A stretch of DNA of 64,000 nt, from positions 1 to 64,000 of the forward strand of contig CAIWHK010000029.1 of NCBI GenBank assembly GCA_903912525.1, given 5' to 3'. Shown here piece after piece: positions 33,655 to 41,200 of this stretch (positions are counted from its first letter, which is position 1; each line of letters opens with the position of its first letter). A model generated the notes under the pieces. The model made no database searches and had not been told where the DNA came from. It worked only from the letters and a program-made list of their open reading frames with translations. The position numbers and the translations under genes were made by a program. This DNA is from an uncultured bacterium (GTDB lineage: Bacteria > Krumholzibacteriota > Krumholzibacteriia > LZORAL124-64-63).

Positions 33655-34119
33655 TCAGCCCTGCTCCCCGGTCAGCGGCCACAGCCGGTGCAGGTCACGC
33701 GAGGCGACATCTTCCTTCTTCAGCAGGTCAGCCACGGTGGTCTGGCGCAGCACTTCGGTCAGGCGCCCCTCGAGGTGCTGCCAGACCGGGCGCAGGCCGC
33801 AGTTGTTGTTGCGGGGGCAGTCCGGGGAGTCGGCGCTCTCACCGCAGGGGAAACCGGCCACGGGATCGCCACTGACCGAGTAGATGATCTGGGCGGCCGA
33901 GATCGTTTCGGCCGTACCCGCCAGCACATAGCCGCCGTAACGGCCGCGCAGCGCATCGACCACGCCGCCACGCCGCAGCATGCCAAGCAGTTTGGCCACT
34001 GTGGGCTCGGGCAGGTTCTCGGCCTCGGCCAGGTCGCCGAGCGTCACCTGTCCCCCCACATGGGCCATGCGCATGACGAGCCGGACGGCCTGCTCCTCTG
34101 CGCGGGTTACGCGGAACAT
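33655..34119 (-). CDS. Rrf2-family transcriptional regulator with three cysteines
   Basis: A 154-residue winged-helix protein. Residues 1-60 match the Rrf2 DNA-binding domain ('VTRAEEQAVRLVMRMAHVGG', 'LAEAENLPEPTVAKLLGMLR', 'GRYGGYVLAG'). Three Cys in 'FPCGESADSPDCPRNNNCG' (about 90-108) are spaced C-x8-C-x5-C, suiting an iron-sulfur cluster as in IscR or NsrR but with different spacing. The start at 34119 matches the family N-terminus; the frame continues to a TTG at 34182. It follows birA by 112 bases. A CCTCAA/TTGAGG inverted repeat (34177-34198) upstream could be an operator. Confidence 0.87.
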   Translation of the reverse strand: MFRVTRAEEQAVRLVMRMAHVGGQVTLGDLAEAENLPEPTVAKLLGMLRRGGVVDALRGRYGGYVLAGTAETISAAQIIYSVSGDPVAGFPCGESADSPDCPRNNNCGLRPVWQHLEGRLTEVLRQTTVADLLKKEDVASRDLHRLWPLTGEQG

Positions 34120-34139
34120 GGTGGCACGCGGAACATGGT
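34109..34139. repeat. duplicated 14-base segment across the Rrf2 start
   Basis: The 14-mer ACGCGGAACATGGT occurs at 34109-34122 and again at 34126-34139, a 17-base period. Each copy contains a minus-strand ATG, so the start codon at 34119 is duplicated at 34136 in another frame, which opens a nine-codon reading frame ending at TAA near 34109. Confidence 0.75.
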
Positions 34140-34176
34140 TGGCTACTTCCCGTTGGCGGGTCCCCAGCGACCCGAA

Positions 34177-34198
34177 CCTCAATGTTGCTCTCTTGAGG
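34177..34198. promoter_or_regulatory. inverted repeat upstream of the Rrf2 gene, possible operator
   Basis: CCTCAA (34177-34182) and TTGAGG (34193-34198) are perfect inverted copies separated by ten bases, lying about 60-80 bases upstream of the Rrf2 ATG. Autoregulation is common in this family, so it is a candidate operator. This is inferred; there is no matching known consensus. Confidence 0.35.
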
Positions 34199-34231
34199 TC
34201 AGATTAAAGCAGGGCTACGTGGAATGCGCAA

Positions 34232-35254
34232 CTACCGGTTGGCGGGGTCCCCGATCAACCGCAGGCAGCCTTCGCGGACCGGCTCGTCCTGGCCCTCGAG
34301 GACCAGGCCGAGGTCGGGCCGGATCCCGGCGACGACGCCGCGGCGCCGTGGCGGGGCCCCTGTGGCCGCCCCCGGCTCCCGCGCGTCGGGGTCCCAGACG
34401 GCCACCTCGCGCCCCACGACGACCGAGCGTGCGCGGTAGGCCTCCACAAGGCCTTCCGGCCCACGGGCGGCGAGCGCGGCGAGCTGTTCACGCAGGTGCG
34501 CCAGGACCGCCGCCGCGGCAGCGGCCAGGAGCGGACTCGGCAAGCCGTCCGCAGGCGCGAGATCAGCCAGCGAGCCCGCAGGCAGCGCGAACGGGTCACC
34601 TGTGAGCGTCGGCGACACCTTGAGGTTCAGCGCGAGCCCGCAAAAGACGGTGGTCACACGCGCGCCGTTGGTGCGCATGGCCGTCAGCACGCCACCCAGC
34701 TTGCGCCAGCCGCCGGCGCCGTCGCCAGCAACGAGGTCGTTGACCCACTTGAGCCCCAGCCCGGCCCGGGCCGCGGCCTGGGCGCCGACCAGATCCGTGG
34801 CGGCCCCGGCCAGAGCGACGCCTGGCAGCATCGGCAGCGACGGTCCGCACAGCGCGGCGTCCAGATCGCAGGGCATCGCAACGCTCAGGTGCAGGTTCCC
34901 CGGCGCGGCCTGCCACCTGCGGCCGTGCTGGCCCTGCAGGCCGGCGCCCCCGAGGGCCAGGCACGCGACCGGCCCCGGCAGTGCCGGACCGGCCGACGTC
35001 AGGTCGCGCAGCGCGACGAACTGCGACCGTCCGACATTCCCACTGACGAAGCATTCACTCCAGCCGGGCCCCGGCAACCCGCCGACAGTTTGCGATGCCA
35101 CACGCAGGGGCAGCCCGTCGTGGCCGCAGGCCCGCCACAGGGCGAGGGCGAACTGATCCGCCGCCGTGACGGGGTCATCCGGCAAGGATGACAGGCTTCC
35201 CGCCGGCGCCACCCCGGTCAAGGCGGCGAGCGAATCGGCGCAATCGACGATCAT
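34232..35254 (-). CDS. birA: biotin-protein ligase BirA (no HTH domain)
   Basis: A 340-residue protein that attaches biotin to acetyl-CoA carboxylase and other carboxylases. The ligase core shows the biotinyl-AMP-binding motif 'GLQGQHGRRWQAAPGNLHLS' (about 105-124), 'GLKWVNDLVAGDG' (about 166-178) and 'LGGVLTAM'. A C-terminal SH3-like domain follows (about 285-340, 'VVGREVAVWDPDA', 'GRRGVVAGIRPDLG'-like). The usual N-terminal repressor helix-turn-helix is missing, and the first ~90 residues are instead a divergent region. It starts with ATG preceded by AAAGG. It heads the birA-rrf2-STAS-prsW run and is divergent from the FadL porin. Confidence 0.88.
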   Translation of the reverse strand: MIVDCADSLAALTGVAPAGSLSSLPDDPVTAADQFALALWRACGHDGLPLRVASQTVGGLPGPGWSECFVSGNVGRSQFVALRDLTSAGPALPGPVACLALGGAGLQGQHGRRWQAAPGNLHLSVAMPCDLDAALCGPSLPMLPGVALAGAATDLVGAQAAARAGLGLKWVNDLVAGDGAGGWRKLGGVLTAMRTNGARVTTVFCGLALNLKVSPTLTGDPFALPAGSLADLAPADGLPSPLLAAAAAAVLAHLREQLAALAARGPEGLVEAYRARSVVVGREVAVWDPDAREPGAATGAPPRRRGVVAGIRPDLGLVLEGQDEPVREGCLRLIGDPANR

Positions 35255-35309
35255 GCAAGCCTTTCGGACAGTTGGTGCCGCAACGCCGGAGCCCTAATCG
35301 AAAACCCCT

Positions 35310-35338
35310 TTGCGGTATCCCGACCACTATGGTAGGGT
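35310..35338 (+). promoter_or_regulatory. promoter for the FadL porin gene
   Basis: TTGCGG (35310-35315), a 17-base spacer and TAGGGT (35333-35338) lie about 120 bases before the porin start, in the divergent gap with birA. Confidence 0.5.
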
Positions 35339-35456
35339 CCGCCGCGTTCACGTAAGCGCGGCCCGGCAAGCACTGCCGACCCTTCGTCGTCTTGCATAGA
35401 CGCCGTCCACCCAAGGGCCCGGGTCGTTCCCCCCGCACTCTGCACGAGGAGACGAC

Positions 35457-36755
35457 ATGCGCAAGAGGTTCCTCCTGCTGGCGCCCGCCCTGGGGCTGCT
35501 GCTCCTGGGAGCCAGCCTGGCCCACGCGTCCGGCTTCAGTATCTACGAAGCCGGTTCGCGGGCGACGGCGCTCGGCTGCGCCTTCACAGCGACCGCCGAC
35601 GATGGTTCCGCGTTGTTCTACAACGCCGCCGGATTGTCCTTCCAGACCGGTCGCAACGTGGACGTGAACATCGTGGGCGTGGCGCCCCAGTTCAAGTTCG
35701 CCGGCCACCTGACGCAGGGCGACGACCTCCAGACCGGCCAGGCCGCGAGTAAGCTCTACCTGGTGCCGGGCGCCTACTACTCGGCGCATCCGACCGACAA
35801 GGTGGCCTATGGCGTGGGTATGTACGCGCCGTTCGGGCTGGGTGTCGTGTGGAAGGACCCCGAGGAGTGGGTCGGCCGGCGCATCAGCCACGACGTCCAG
35901 ATCCAGACGGTCTACGTGACCCCTGCCGTCAGCTACATGCTCGGCGAGGGCTTCGCCCTGGCCCTGGGCGCCGACATCGCCAGCCAGCACCTGAGCCTGA
36001 CGAAGTTCACGCCCGAGCCGCAGTTCGGCACCAACGCCATCGAGACCGAAATCTCCGGGCGCAGCGAGCCGAACATCACGCCGACCCTCGGCCTGATGCT
36101 GCGCCCGACGTCGCGCGTGTCGGTCGGCGCGATGTACCACTGGGGCAAGACGATGAAGTTCGAGAACCGCGCGGCCACCCTGACCAACGTGCAGGCCGAG
36201 GGTGAGACCTGGGCCGCGGCGCTGCTGGACGGCCTCGGCGGCAGCGACCAGACCGTATCCTCGGAGCTGAACCTGCCGTCGATGATGTCGCTGGGCGTCG
36301 CCGTGACGAGCAAGGACGGCAAGCTGCGCGTCGAGGGCGACTACGTGTACTTCGGCTGGCGCACGTTCCGCGAACTGGACCTGGACTTCGGGAACAACGC
36401 CCTCGACCAGACGATCCACTTCGGCTACCAGGACTCGTGGCAGATGCGTTTCGGCGGCGAGTACACCGTGAACGACAAGGTCCGCCTGCAGGCCGGTTAC
36501 GTCTACGACACGACGCCGCAGCCGCTGAAGGCCGTCTCGCCGCTGCTGCCGGACAGCAACCGCAACGACTACTCGGTGGGCGTCAGCTACAAGAAGGGCA
36601 GCTGGGACCTCAACGCCAGCTACATGGTCGTCGTCGGCACGCCGCGGACGAACATCGCCGCCGGCGAGCCCCTGCGGAGCTCGAACGACTACCCGTTCGG
36701 TACCTACAAATCCCTGGCCAACCTGTTCGGGGTCGGCGTCAGGCACAACTTCTAG
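35457..36755 (+). CDS. FadL/OmpP1-family outer membrane transporter
   Basis: A 432-residue beta-barrel. The signal peptide (KRFLLLAPALGLLLLGASLA, cut near AHA-SGF, residue ~24) is followed by the family signature 'SGFSIYEAGSRATALGCAFT' and 'DDGSALFYNAAGLSFQ' (about 25-62). This N-terminal plug is typical of long-chain fatty acid or hydrophobic-compound transporters. The final strand ends 'LFGVGVRHNF' with a C-terminal Phe. It starts with ATG after GAGGAG. The SGNH hydrolase lipoprotein begins 15 bases downstream, suggesting a pair that cleaves and imports a lipid or ester substrate. Confidence 0.93.
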   Translation: MRKRFLLLAPALGLLLLGASLAHASGFSIYEAGSRATALGCAFTATADDGSALFYNAAGLSFQTGRNVDVNIVGVAPQFKFAGHLTQGDDLQTGQAASKLYLVPGAYYSAHPTDKVAYGVGMYAPFGLGVVWKDPEEWVGRRISHDVQIQTVYVTPAVSYMLGEGFALALGADIASQHLSLTKFTPEPQFGTNAIETEISGRSEPNITPTLGLMLRPTSRVSVGAMYHWGKTMKFENRAATLTNVQAEGETWAAALLDGLGGSDQTVSSELNLPSMMSLGVAVTSKDGKLRVEGDYVYFGWRTFRELDLDFGNNALDQTIHFGYQDSWQMRFGGEYTVNDKVRLQAGYVYDTTPQPLKAVSPLLPDSNRNDYSVGVSYKKGSWDLNASYMVVVGTPRTNIAAGEPLRSSNDYPFGTYKSLANLFGVGVRHNF

Positions 36756-36770
36756 AAGGAGGTGCGGACC

Positions 36771-38294
36771 ATGACGAAATCCACATTCACCAAGTCCCTG
36801 CTGTCGCTGCCCGTCCTCCTGATGATGGGAGCGCTGCTGGTGCTGGCCGGCTGTTCCCTCGAGGACCCGAGGGACCCGACGGCCCAGATTGACGACCCCA
36901 CGATCGAGGACGCCGGCGCGCGCTACGTCGCCGTCGGCAACAGCCTGACCGCGGGCTACATGGACGGCGGCCTGATGATGGCCGGCCAGCAGTTCAGCTA
37001 CCCGAAGCTGATCGCCGGGCAGCTGGGCCTGAACAGCTCGACCTTCACGCAGCCCTGGATCGCGGCGCCGGGCATCGGCAGCTCGACTCCCAGCGACCCG
37101 GCAAACGTGGCGGGCGTTCTGTATTTCAACGGCTCGAGCATCGCCATCCTGGGCGAGACGCCGCGGGCTGACATCCGCAGCGACCTGCTGCTGGCGGCCG
37201 CGCAGCCGACGCAGTACCACAACCTGGGCGTGCCGGGCGCGCGCATCCACGACGCCCAGCACTCGTTCGATTCGAGCGGCGGCAACCCGTTCTTCGACTT
37301 CATCAACCGCGCGGCGCTGTTCGGCAACACGTCCATCGAGTCGGGCTACCCGGCCGGCGGCTCGCTGGTGCCGGTGACCTACGAATCCGCGTCGCAGTTC
37401 TACCAGGCCGTCGCCAAGGGCGGCGCCCTGACGACGCTCTGGCTGGGCAACAACGACATCCTGGGCCCGGCCACCAGCGGCGAGCCCGCGGCCGGCTTCG
37501 GCAACCCGGGTTCGGCCGGCGCGCTGGCCTTCCAGGCCGACTACACGTCGACGCTGGTCATGCTGGCCGGCGGCCTGGCGCAGCGCAACCACGGGCTGAA
37601 GCCGACGATCGTCGTCGCCAACATCCCGAGCGTGTCGAGTGCGCCCTACTTCATCCCGAAAGCCACGTTCGACGCGGTCGTTACTTCCCAGATCGGTGTG
37701 CCCTGGCCGGCCGGCTACACGGAGAGCAACGTGCAGTACGTTCTGTTCCCGGCGCTTTCGTGGATCACATCCGCGGCCGGCGGCGGCGGCGCGAACCCGA
37801 TCCCGGCGTCCCTGACGCTGGACGCGGCCGAGACGACGGACGTCGGCACGGCCACGGTGGTCTACAACACGATCATCGCCAACGTCGCGGCCGCGGTTGA
37901 CGCCAGCGGCACGGCCAATGTCGGCGTGGTCAACATGAACGGCGTGCTGGCCGGCCGTTCGGCGAACGAGAAGACGCATTTCCTGTTCCTGTTGCCCGCC
38001 AACTTCTCGAGTCTGGATTTGGAGGACAGGAATGCCGCCGTGGCGGCTGCCGCGGCCACGACGCTGTTCTCGCTGGACGGCATCCACCCGAACAGCCACG
38101 GCCAGGGCGTCATGGCCAACGCGTTCATCGACGTGATCAACGCCGTGGACGCCTCGAGCATCCCGCACGTGAACCCGGCGGCGCTGCCTTGGAACCCGAC
38201 GTACGGCGTGCCTCTGGACACGCCCACGAAGGCTGTCGGCCAGCTGGGCCTGGACGCGAAGGCGGCCGAGGTCATGGCGGGAATCTGGCAGTAG
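36771..38294 (+). CDS. SGNH/GDSL-hydrolase lipoprotein
   Basis: A 507-residue lipoprotein with lipobox LAGC (about residues 24-27). The SGNH blocks are present: 'YVAVGNSLTAGYMDGG' (GNSL in place of GDSL, about 51-66), 'TLWLGNNDILGP' (Asn of block III) and 'LDGIHPNSHGQGVMANAF' (Asp and His of block V, about 435-452). It is probably an esterase or lipase on the cell surface, cutting acyl or acetyl esters. The ATG at 36771 lies eight bases after AAGGAGG; a GTG at 36762 is too close to it. It follows the FadL porin by 15 bases and has its own terminator. Confidence 0.85.
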   Translation: MTKSTFTKSLLSLPVLLMMGALLVLAGCSLEDPRDPTAQIDDPTIEDAGARYVAVGNSLTAGYMDGGLMMAGQQFSYPKLIAGQLGLNSSTFTQPWIAAPGIGSSTPSDPANVAGVLYFNGSSIAILGETPRADIRSDLLLAAAQPTQYHNLGVPGARIHDAQHSFDSSGGNPFFDFINRAALFGNTSIESGYPAGGSLVPVTYESASQFYQAVAKGGALTTLWLGNNDILGPATSGEPAAGFGNPGSAGALAFQADYTSTLVMLAGGLAQRNHGLKPTIVVANIPSVSSAPYFIPKATFDAVVTSQIGVPWPAGYTESNVQYVLFPALSWITSAAGGGGANPIPASLTLDAAETTDVGTATVVYNTIIANVAAAVDASGTANVGVVNMNGVLAGRSANEKTHFLFLLPANFSSLDLEDRNAAVAAAAATTLFSLDGIHPNSHGQGVMANAFIDVINAVDASSIPHVNPAALPWNPTYGVPLDTPTKAVGQLGLDAKAAEVMAGIWQ

Positions 38295-38331
38295 GGACTC
38301 GAGAGCGGCCTTGGGGCCGGATCTGCGGGAA

Positions 38332-38356
38332 GGGGGAGCCACCGGCTCCCCCTTTT
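38332..38356 (+). terminator. terminator after the FadL-SGNH operon
   Basis: GGGGGAGCC / GGCTCCCCC with a three-base loop, followed by TTTT, 38 bases past the SGNH hydrolase stop. Confidence 0.88.
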
Positions 38357-38549
38357 CGTATCCCGGCCCGGGCTACAGGTTTGGCGGCGCGGGCCGATCC
38401 TCAGGGAACGATTTTGGCCGACGGGATTTGCGGTGCCGAACCCCGTCCGCTGGTGTATCTTGGCGCGCGTGCAACGTGGCGCGCCCATGTGGCCTGCCGC
38501 GCGGACCGGACGGCGCCGGTCCCAAGAACCGCCGGGAAGGAAATCCGCG

Positions 38550-39449
38550 ATGCGCTCCTACCGCTCAACCGAAGCGGGCCCGTTCGGGATCATGGGCATG
38601 ACCCCGGGCGTGAAGGTCCTGCTGATCGCCAACGTCGCCATCTTCATCGTGCAGTCCCTGATGCACGACATCGGCGACGGCATCGGTCCGATCACCAACC
38701 TGTTCGGGTTCATCCCCACCGAGGCCTTCTTCCACGGCCAGGTGTGGCGCTTCGTCACCTACATGTTCCTGCACGGCGGGATCACGCACATCCTGTTCAA
38801 CATGATCGGCCTGTGGATGTTCGGCACGCAGATCGAGTCCCACTGGGGTCGCGGGCCGTTCCTGCTCTACTACCTGATCTGCGGCCTGGGCGGCGCCTTC
38901 ACTTACGGCATCTTCAAGCTCTTCGGCATGGAGGCCGCCATCCCCATGGTGGGCGCCTCAGGCGCGATCTACGGCATCCTGCTGGCCTACGGCATGATGT
39001 TCCCCGAGGCCGTGATCCTGGTGGCGATGATCCTGCCCATGAAGGCCAAGTATGCCGTGGCGCTGTTCGGCCTGATCGAACTGCTGAGTTCCATCTCCGG
39101 CACCAGCAGCGGGGTGGCGCACGTGGCGCACCTTGGCGGCATGGCCGCCGGTTTCGTTTTCCTGAAGATGACGATCCCGTCGCTGCGCGCGGGAACGGGA
39201 CTGGGCAATCCCTGGCGGCGGTGGCGCGGCAAGCGGCGCCTGAAGGTCGTGCGACCCGAACCGCGCGCCGGCGGCCCTGTCGGCGGCAACGGCGGCGGCA
39301 ACAGCGCCGCAGGCCGGCCCGCGGGTGGACCGCCGCCCTCGTTCGACCGGTCCCAGGTCGATGCCATCCTGGACAAGATCTCACGCGAGGGCCTGCAGAG
39401 CCTGACTCCCCAGGAGCAGGAGATCCTGCGCCGCGCCGGTCGGCGCTGA
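38550..39449 (+). CDS. rhomboid-family intramembrane serine protease
   Basis: A 299-residue membrane protein with six hydrophobic helices in residues 15-195. The active Ser lies in 'PMVGASGAIYGILLAYG' (GASG, about 131-147) and the catalytic His in 'AHVAHLGGMAAGFVFL' (about 191-206). 'HGGITHILFNMIGLWMFG' is the conserved second-helix motif. The Gly-rich cytoplasmic tail ends in a helical 'VDAILDKISREGLQSLTPQE', a C-terminal segment common to many rhomboids. The start at 38550 follows GAAGGAAA. The methyltransferase gene begins 17 bases downstream. Confidence 0.92.
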   Translation: MRSYRSTEAGPFGIMGMTPGVKVLLIANVAIFIVQSLMHDIGDGIGPITNLFGFIPTEAFFHGQVWRFVTYMFLHGGITHILFNMIGLWMFGTQIESHWGRGPFLLYYLICGLGGAFTYGIFKLFGMEAAIPMVGASGAIYGILLAYGMMFPEAVILVAMILPMKAKYAVALFGLIELLSSISGTSSGVAHVAHLGGMAAGFVFLKMTIPSLRAGTGLGNPWRRWRGKRRLKVVRPEPRAGGPVGGNGGGNSAAGRPAGGPPPSFDRSQVDAILDKISREGLQSLTPQEQEILRRAGRR

Positions 39450-39466
39450 CCGCGAGAAGGAGCGAT

Positions 39467-40213
39467 GTGAAGCACCGCCTGCTCAGGGCCCTGATGCCGT
39501 TCGGCGTGTACCCGCACATAAACTTCACGTACAGCCCGTTCAAGATCCTCGAATACGAGGCCATGCTGCCGTGGCTGCCACCGGCCGGCCGCGGCACCGC
39601 ACTGGACATCGGCTGCGGCGACGGGATCCACACGATGCTGCTCGGCCGGCGCTTCGAAAAGATGTGCGGCGTCGACGTGAACGAGCATTTCATCGCCATC
39701 GCGCGCGACCACGCGAAGGCCTTCGGCAAGCGAGCCAACCTGGAGTTCTTCTCGCAGCCGGTCGAACGGATCGGATTTCCGGCCGACACCTTCGACGTGG
39801 TGCTGAGCGTGTGCGTGATGGAGCACATCCCCAACCACGAGGAAGTGCTTGGCGAATGCCTGCGCATCCTCAAGCCGGGCGGGCGCATCCTGTTCTCGGT
39901 CGACACGCTCGAGACCATCGCCGACCCGGCGCTGGTCGAGAGTCACCGGCAGCAGCACCACGTCGTGCGCTATTTCCGGCAGGACACGCTCGGCGAGTTG
40001 CTCACCCGCAAGGGCTACACCAACCTCGAGTTCCGGACCCTGTTCCGCAGTAGCCTGGCCCGTGATCTCTTCGTCGAGGGCATCCGGAACGGCTTCAATT
40101 TCGGGCGCCTACGCGCGCCGCGGCTGGCCGACCAGCTGCGCCGGGCCGAGGCCTCCGTGCCGCCCGATGCGCCGGGCATCTTCCTGCTGGCGCGCGGCGA
40201 GCGGCCCCGGTGA
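39467..40213 (+). CDS. SAM-dependent class I methyltransferase
   Basis: A 248-residue protein. Motif I 'GTALDIGCGDGIHTMLL' (about 44-60), the acidic residue in 'CGVDVNEHFIAIARDH', motif 'FDVVLSVCVMEHIPNHEEVL' (about 108-127) and 'LKPGGRILFSVDT' mark a Rossmann-fold methyltransferase (UbiE/Methyltransf_11 type). The substrate is unknown. It starts with GTG, four bases after GAAGGAG. It is followed with a four-base overlap by a glycosyltransferase, which suggests modification of a glycan or lipid-linked sugar. Confidence 0.87.
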   Translation: MKHRLLRALMPFGVYPHINFTYSPFKILEYEAMLPWLPPAGRGTALDIGCGDGIHTMLLGRRFEKMCGVDVNEHFIAIARDHAKAFGKRANLEFFSQPVERIGFPADTFDVVLSVCVMEHIPNHEEVLGECLRILKPGGRILFSVDTLETIADPALVESHRQQHHVVRYFRQDTLGELLTRKGYTNLEFRTLFRSSLARDLFVEGIRNGFNFGRLRAPRLADQLRRAEASVPPDAPGIFLLARGERPR

Positions 40214-41187
40214 CCGACATGGAGCGGACCGGCGCCATCGACCTGAGCGTCGTCATCGTCAACTGGAATACGGCGGAATTGCTGGCTGACTGTCTGGCGT
40301 CGCTGCCGACCGCCTGCGGGACGTTGTCCTGCGAGGTGTTGGTCGTCGACAACGCCTCGCGCGACGGCTCGGCCGACCTGGTGCGCAGCCGCTTCCCGGG
40401 TGTCACCCTGCTCGAGGGTGGCGGCAACCTGGGTTTTAGCCGCGGCAACAACCTGGCGTTGCCTCGCTGCCGCGGCGCGTTCGTGTTGCTGCTGAACCCG
40501 GACACCGTGTGCCCGGCCGGCTCGCTGGCGAAGCTGGTGGCGTTCGCGCGCGCGAAGGACCGCCTGGGCGCCGCGGGCCCCCTGCTGACCGACGCCGCCG
40601 GCCGCCCCACCATCACCTGGGGCTGGTTTCCCCACCCGCGCCACCACTGGCTCGGCTTCCTGGACCCGGCGCGCAAGCTGGGCGGCGCCTTCTGGGGCGC
40701 ACGGGTCGTGCACGTGCCGCGGCGCGACGAGCCGTCGCGTCCCGTCGACTACGTGGCCGGCGCCTGCCTGTTGATGCCCCGCGAAGCCCTGGCGCAAGTG
40801 GGCCCACTGGACGAACGCTTCTTCATGTACTTCGAGGAGACCGACTGGTGCCGCCGCGCGCGGGCCGCCGGACTCGAGGTGTGGTACTGCGCCGAGTCGG
40901 AGATCGTGCACCTGGAGGGACAGGCAGCCGCCACCGTCAGCGATTTCAGCCTCCGCCAGTTCCAGCTCAGCTACCGGTTGTTCCTGCGCAAGCACCACGG
41001 GCCCGTGTGCGAATTCGAGACCCGCCTGGCCCAGTTCTGCGAGTATGGCCTGAAGGGCCTGCTGCGCGGGCTGGCGGCGCTGGCCGGCGGCCCTTCCGCA
41101 AAGACGAACCGGGCGCTGTCCCGCCAATACGGTGACCGCGCCCGGTTGCAGTTGTCATCGAGGCTGGACGTCCGTCCGCCGGGCTGA
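40210..41187 (+). CDS. family 2 glycosyltransferase
   Basis: A 325-residue GT-A enzyme. 'LSVVIVNWNTAELLADCLAS' (about 13-32) begins the nucleotide-sugar-binding domain. 'VVDNASRDGSADLV' follows, the DxD-like 'LLNPDTVCPAGS' (about 97-108) comes next, and 'FMYFEETDWCRRARAAGLEV' contains the catalytic EET/ED-like motif (about 206-225). It resembles rhamnosyl- or other dTDP-sugar transferases for cell-surface polysaccharide. The GTG start overlaps the previous stop by four bases (GTGA); an ATG at 40219 is the alternative. It ends 14 bases from the convergent RNase G gene. Confidence 0.88.
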   Translation: MTDMERTGAIDLSVVIVNWNTAELLADCLASLPTACGTLSCEVLVVDNASRDGSADLVRSRFPGVTLLEGGGNLGFSRGNNLALPRCRGAFVLLLNPDTVCPAGSLAKLVAFARAKDRLGAAGPLLTDAAGRPTITWGWFPHPRHHWLGFLDPARKLGGAFWGARVVHVPRRDEPSRPVDYVAGACLLMPREALAQVGPLDERFFMYFEETDWCRRARAAGLEVWYCAESEIVHLEGQAAATVSDFSLRQFQLSYRLFLRKHHGPVCEFETRLAQFCEYGLKGLLRGLAALAGGPSAKTNRALSRQYGDRARLQLSSRLDVRPPG

Positions 41188-41200
41188 GCCCTTCCGGCCC

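Noticed and set aside
34109-34136. Nine-codon frame overlapping the Rrf2 start as a coding gene
   Set aside because: It is too short to be called as a protein; it is noted only as a possible regulatory feature.
35175-38342. Open frame of about 1,055 codons on the minus strand
   Set aside because: It is opposite the FadL porin and SGNH hydrolase, both with clear motifs and signal peptides. The translation has Val/Arg/Gln/His bias typical of antisense frames in GC-rich DNA.
38357-38549. Possible structured RNA in the gap before the rhomboid gene
   Set aside because: There are GC-rich self-complementary stretches, but no match to SRP, tmRNA, RNase P or a riboswitch that I can recognise.
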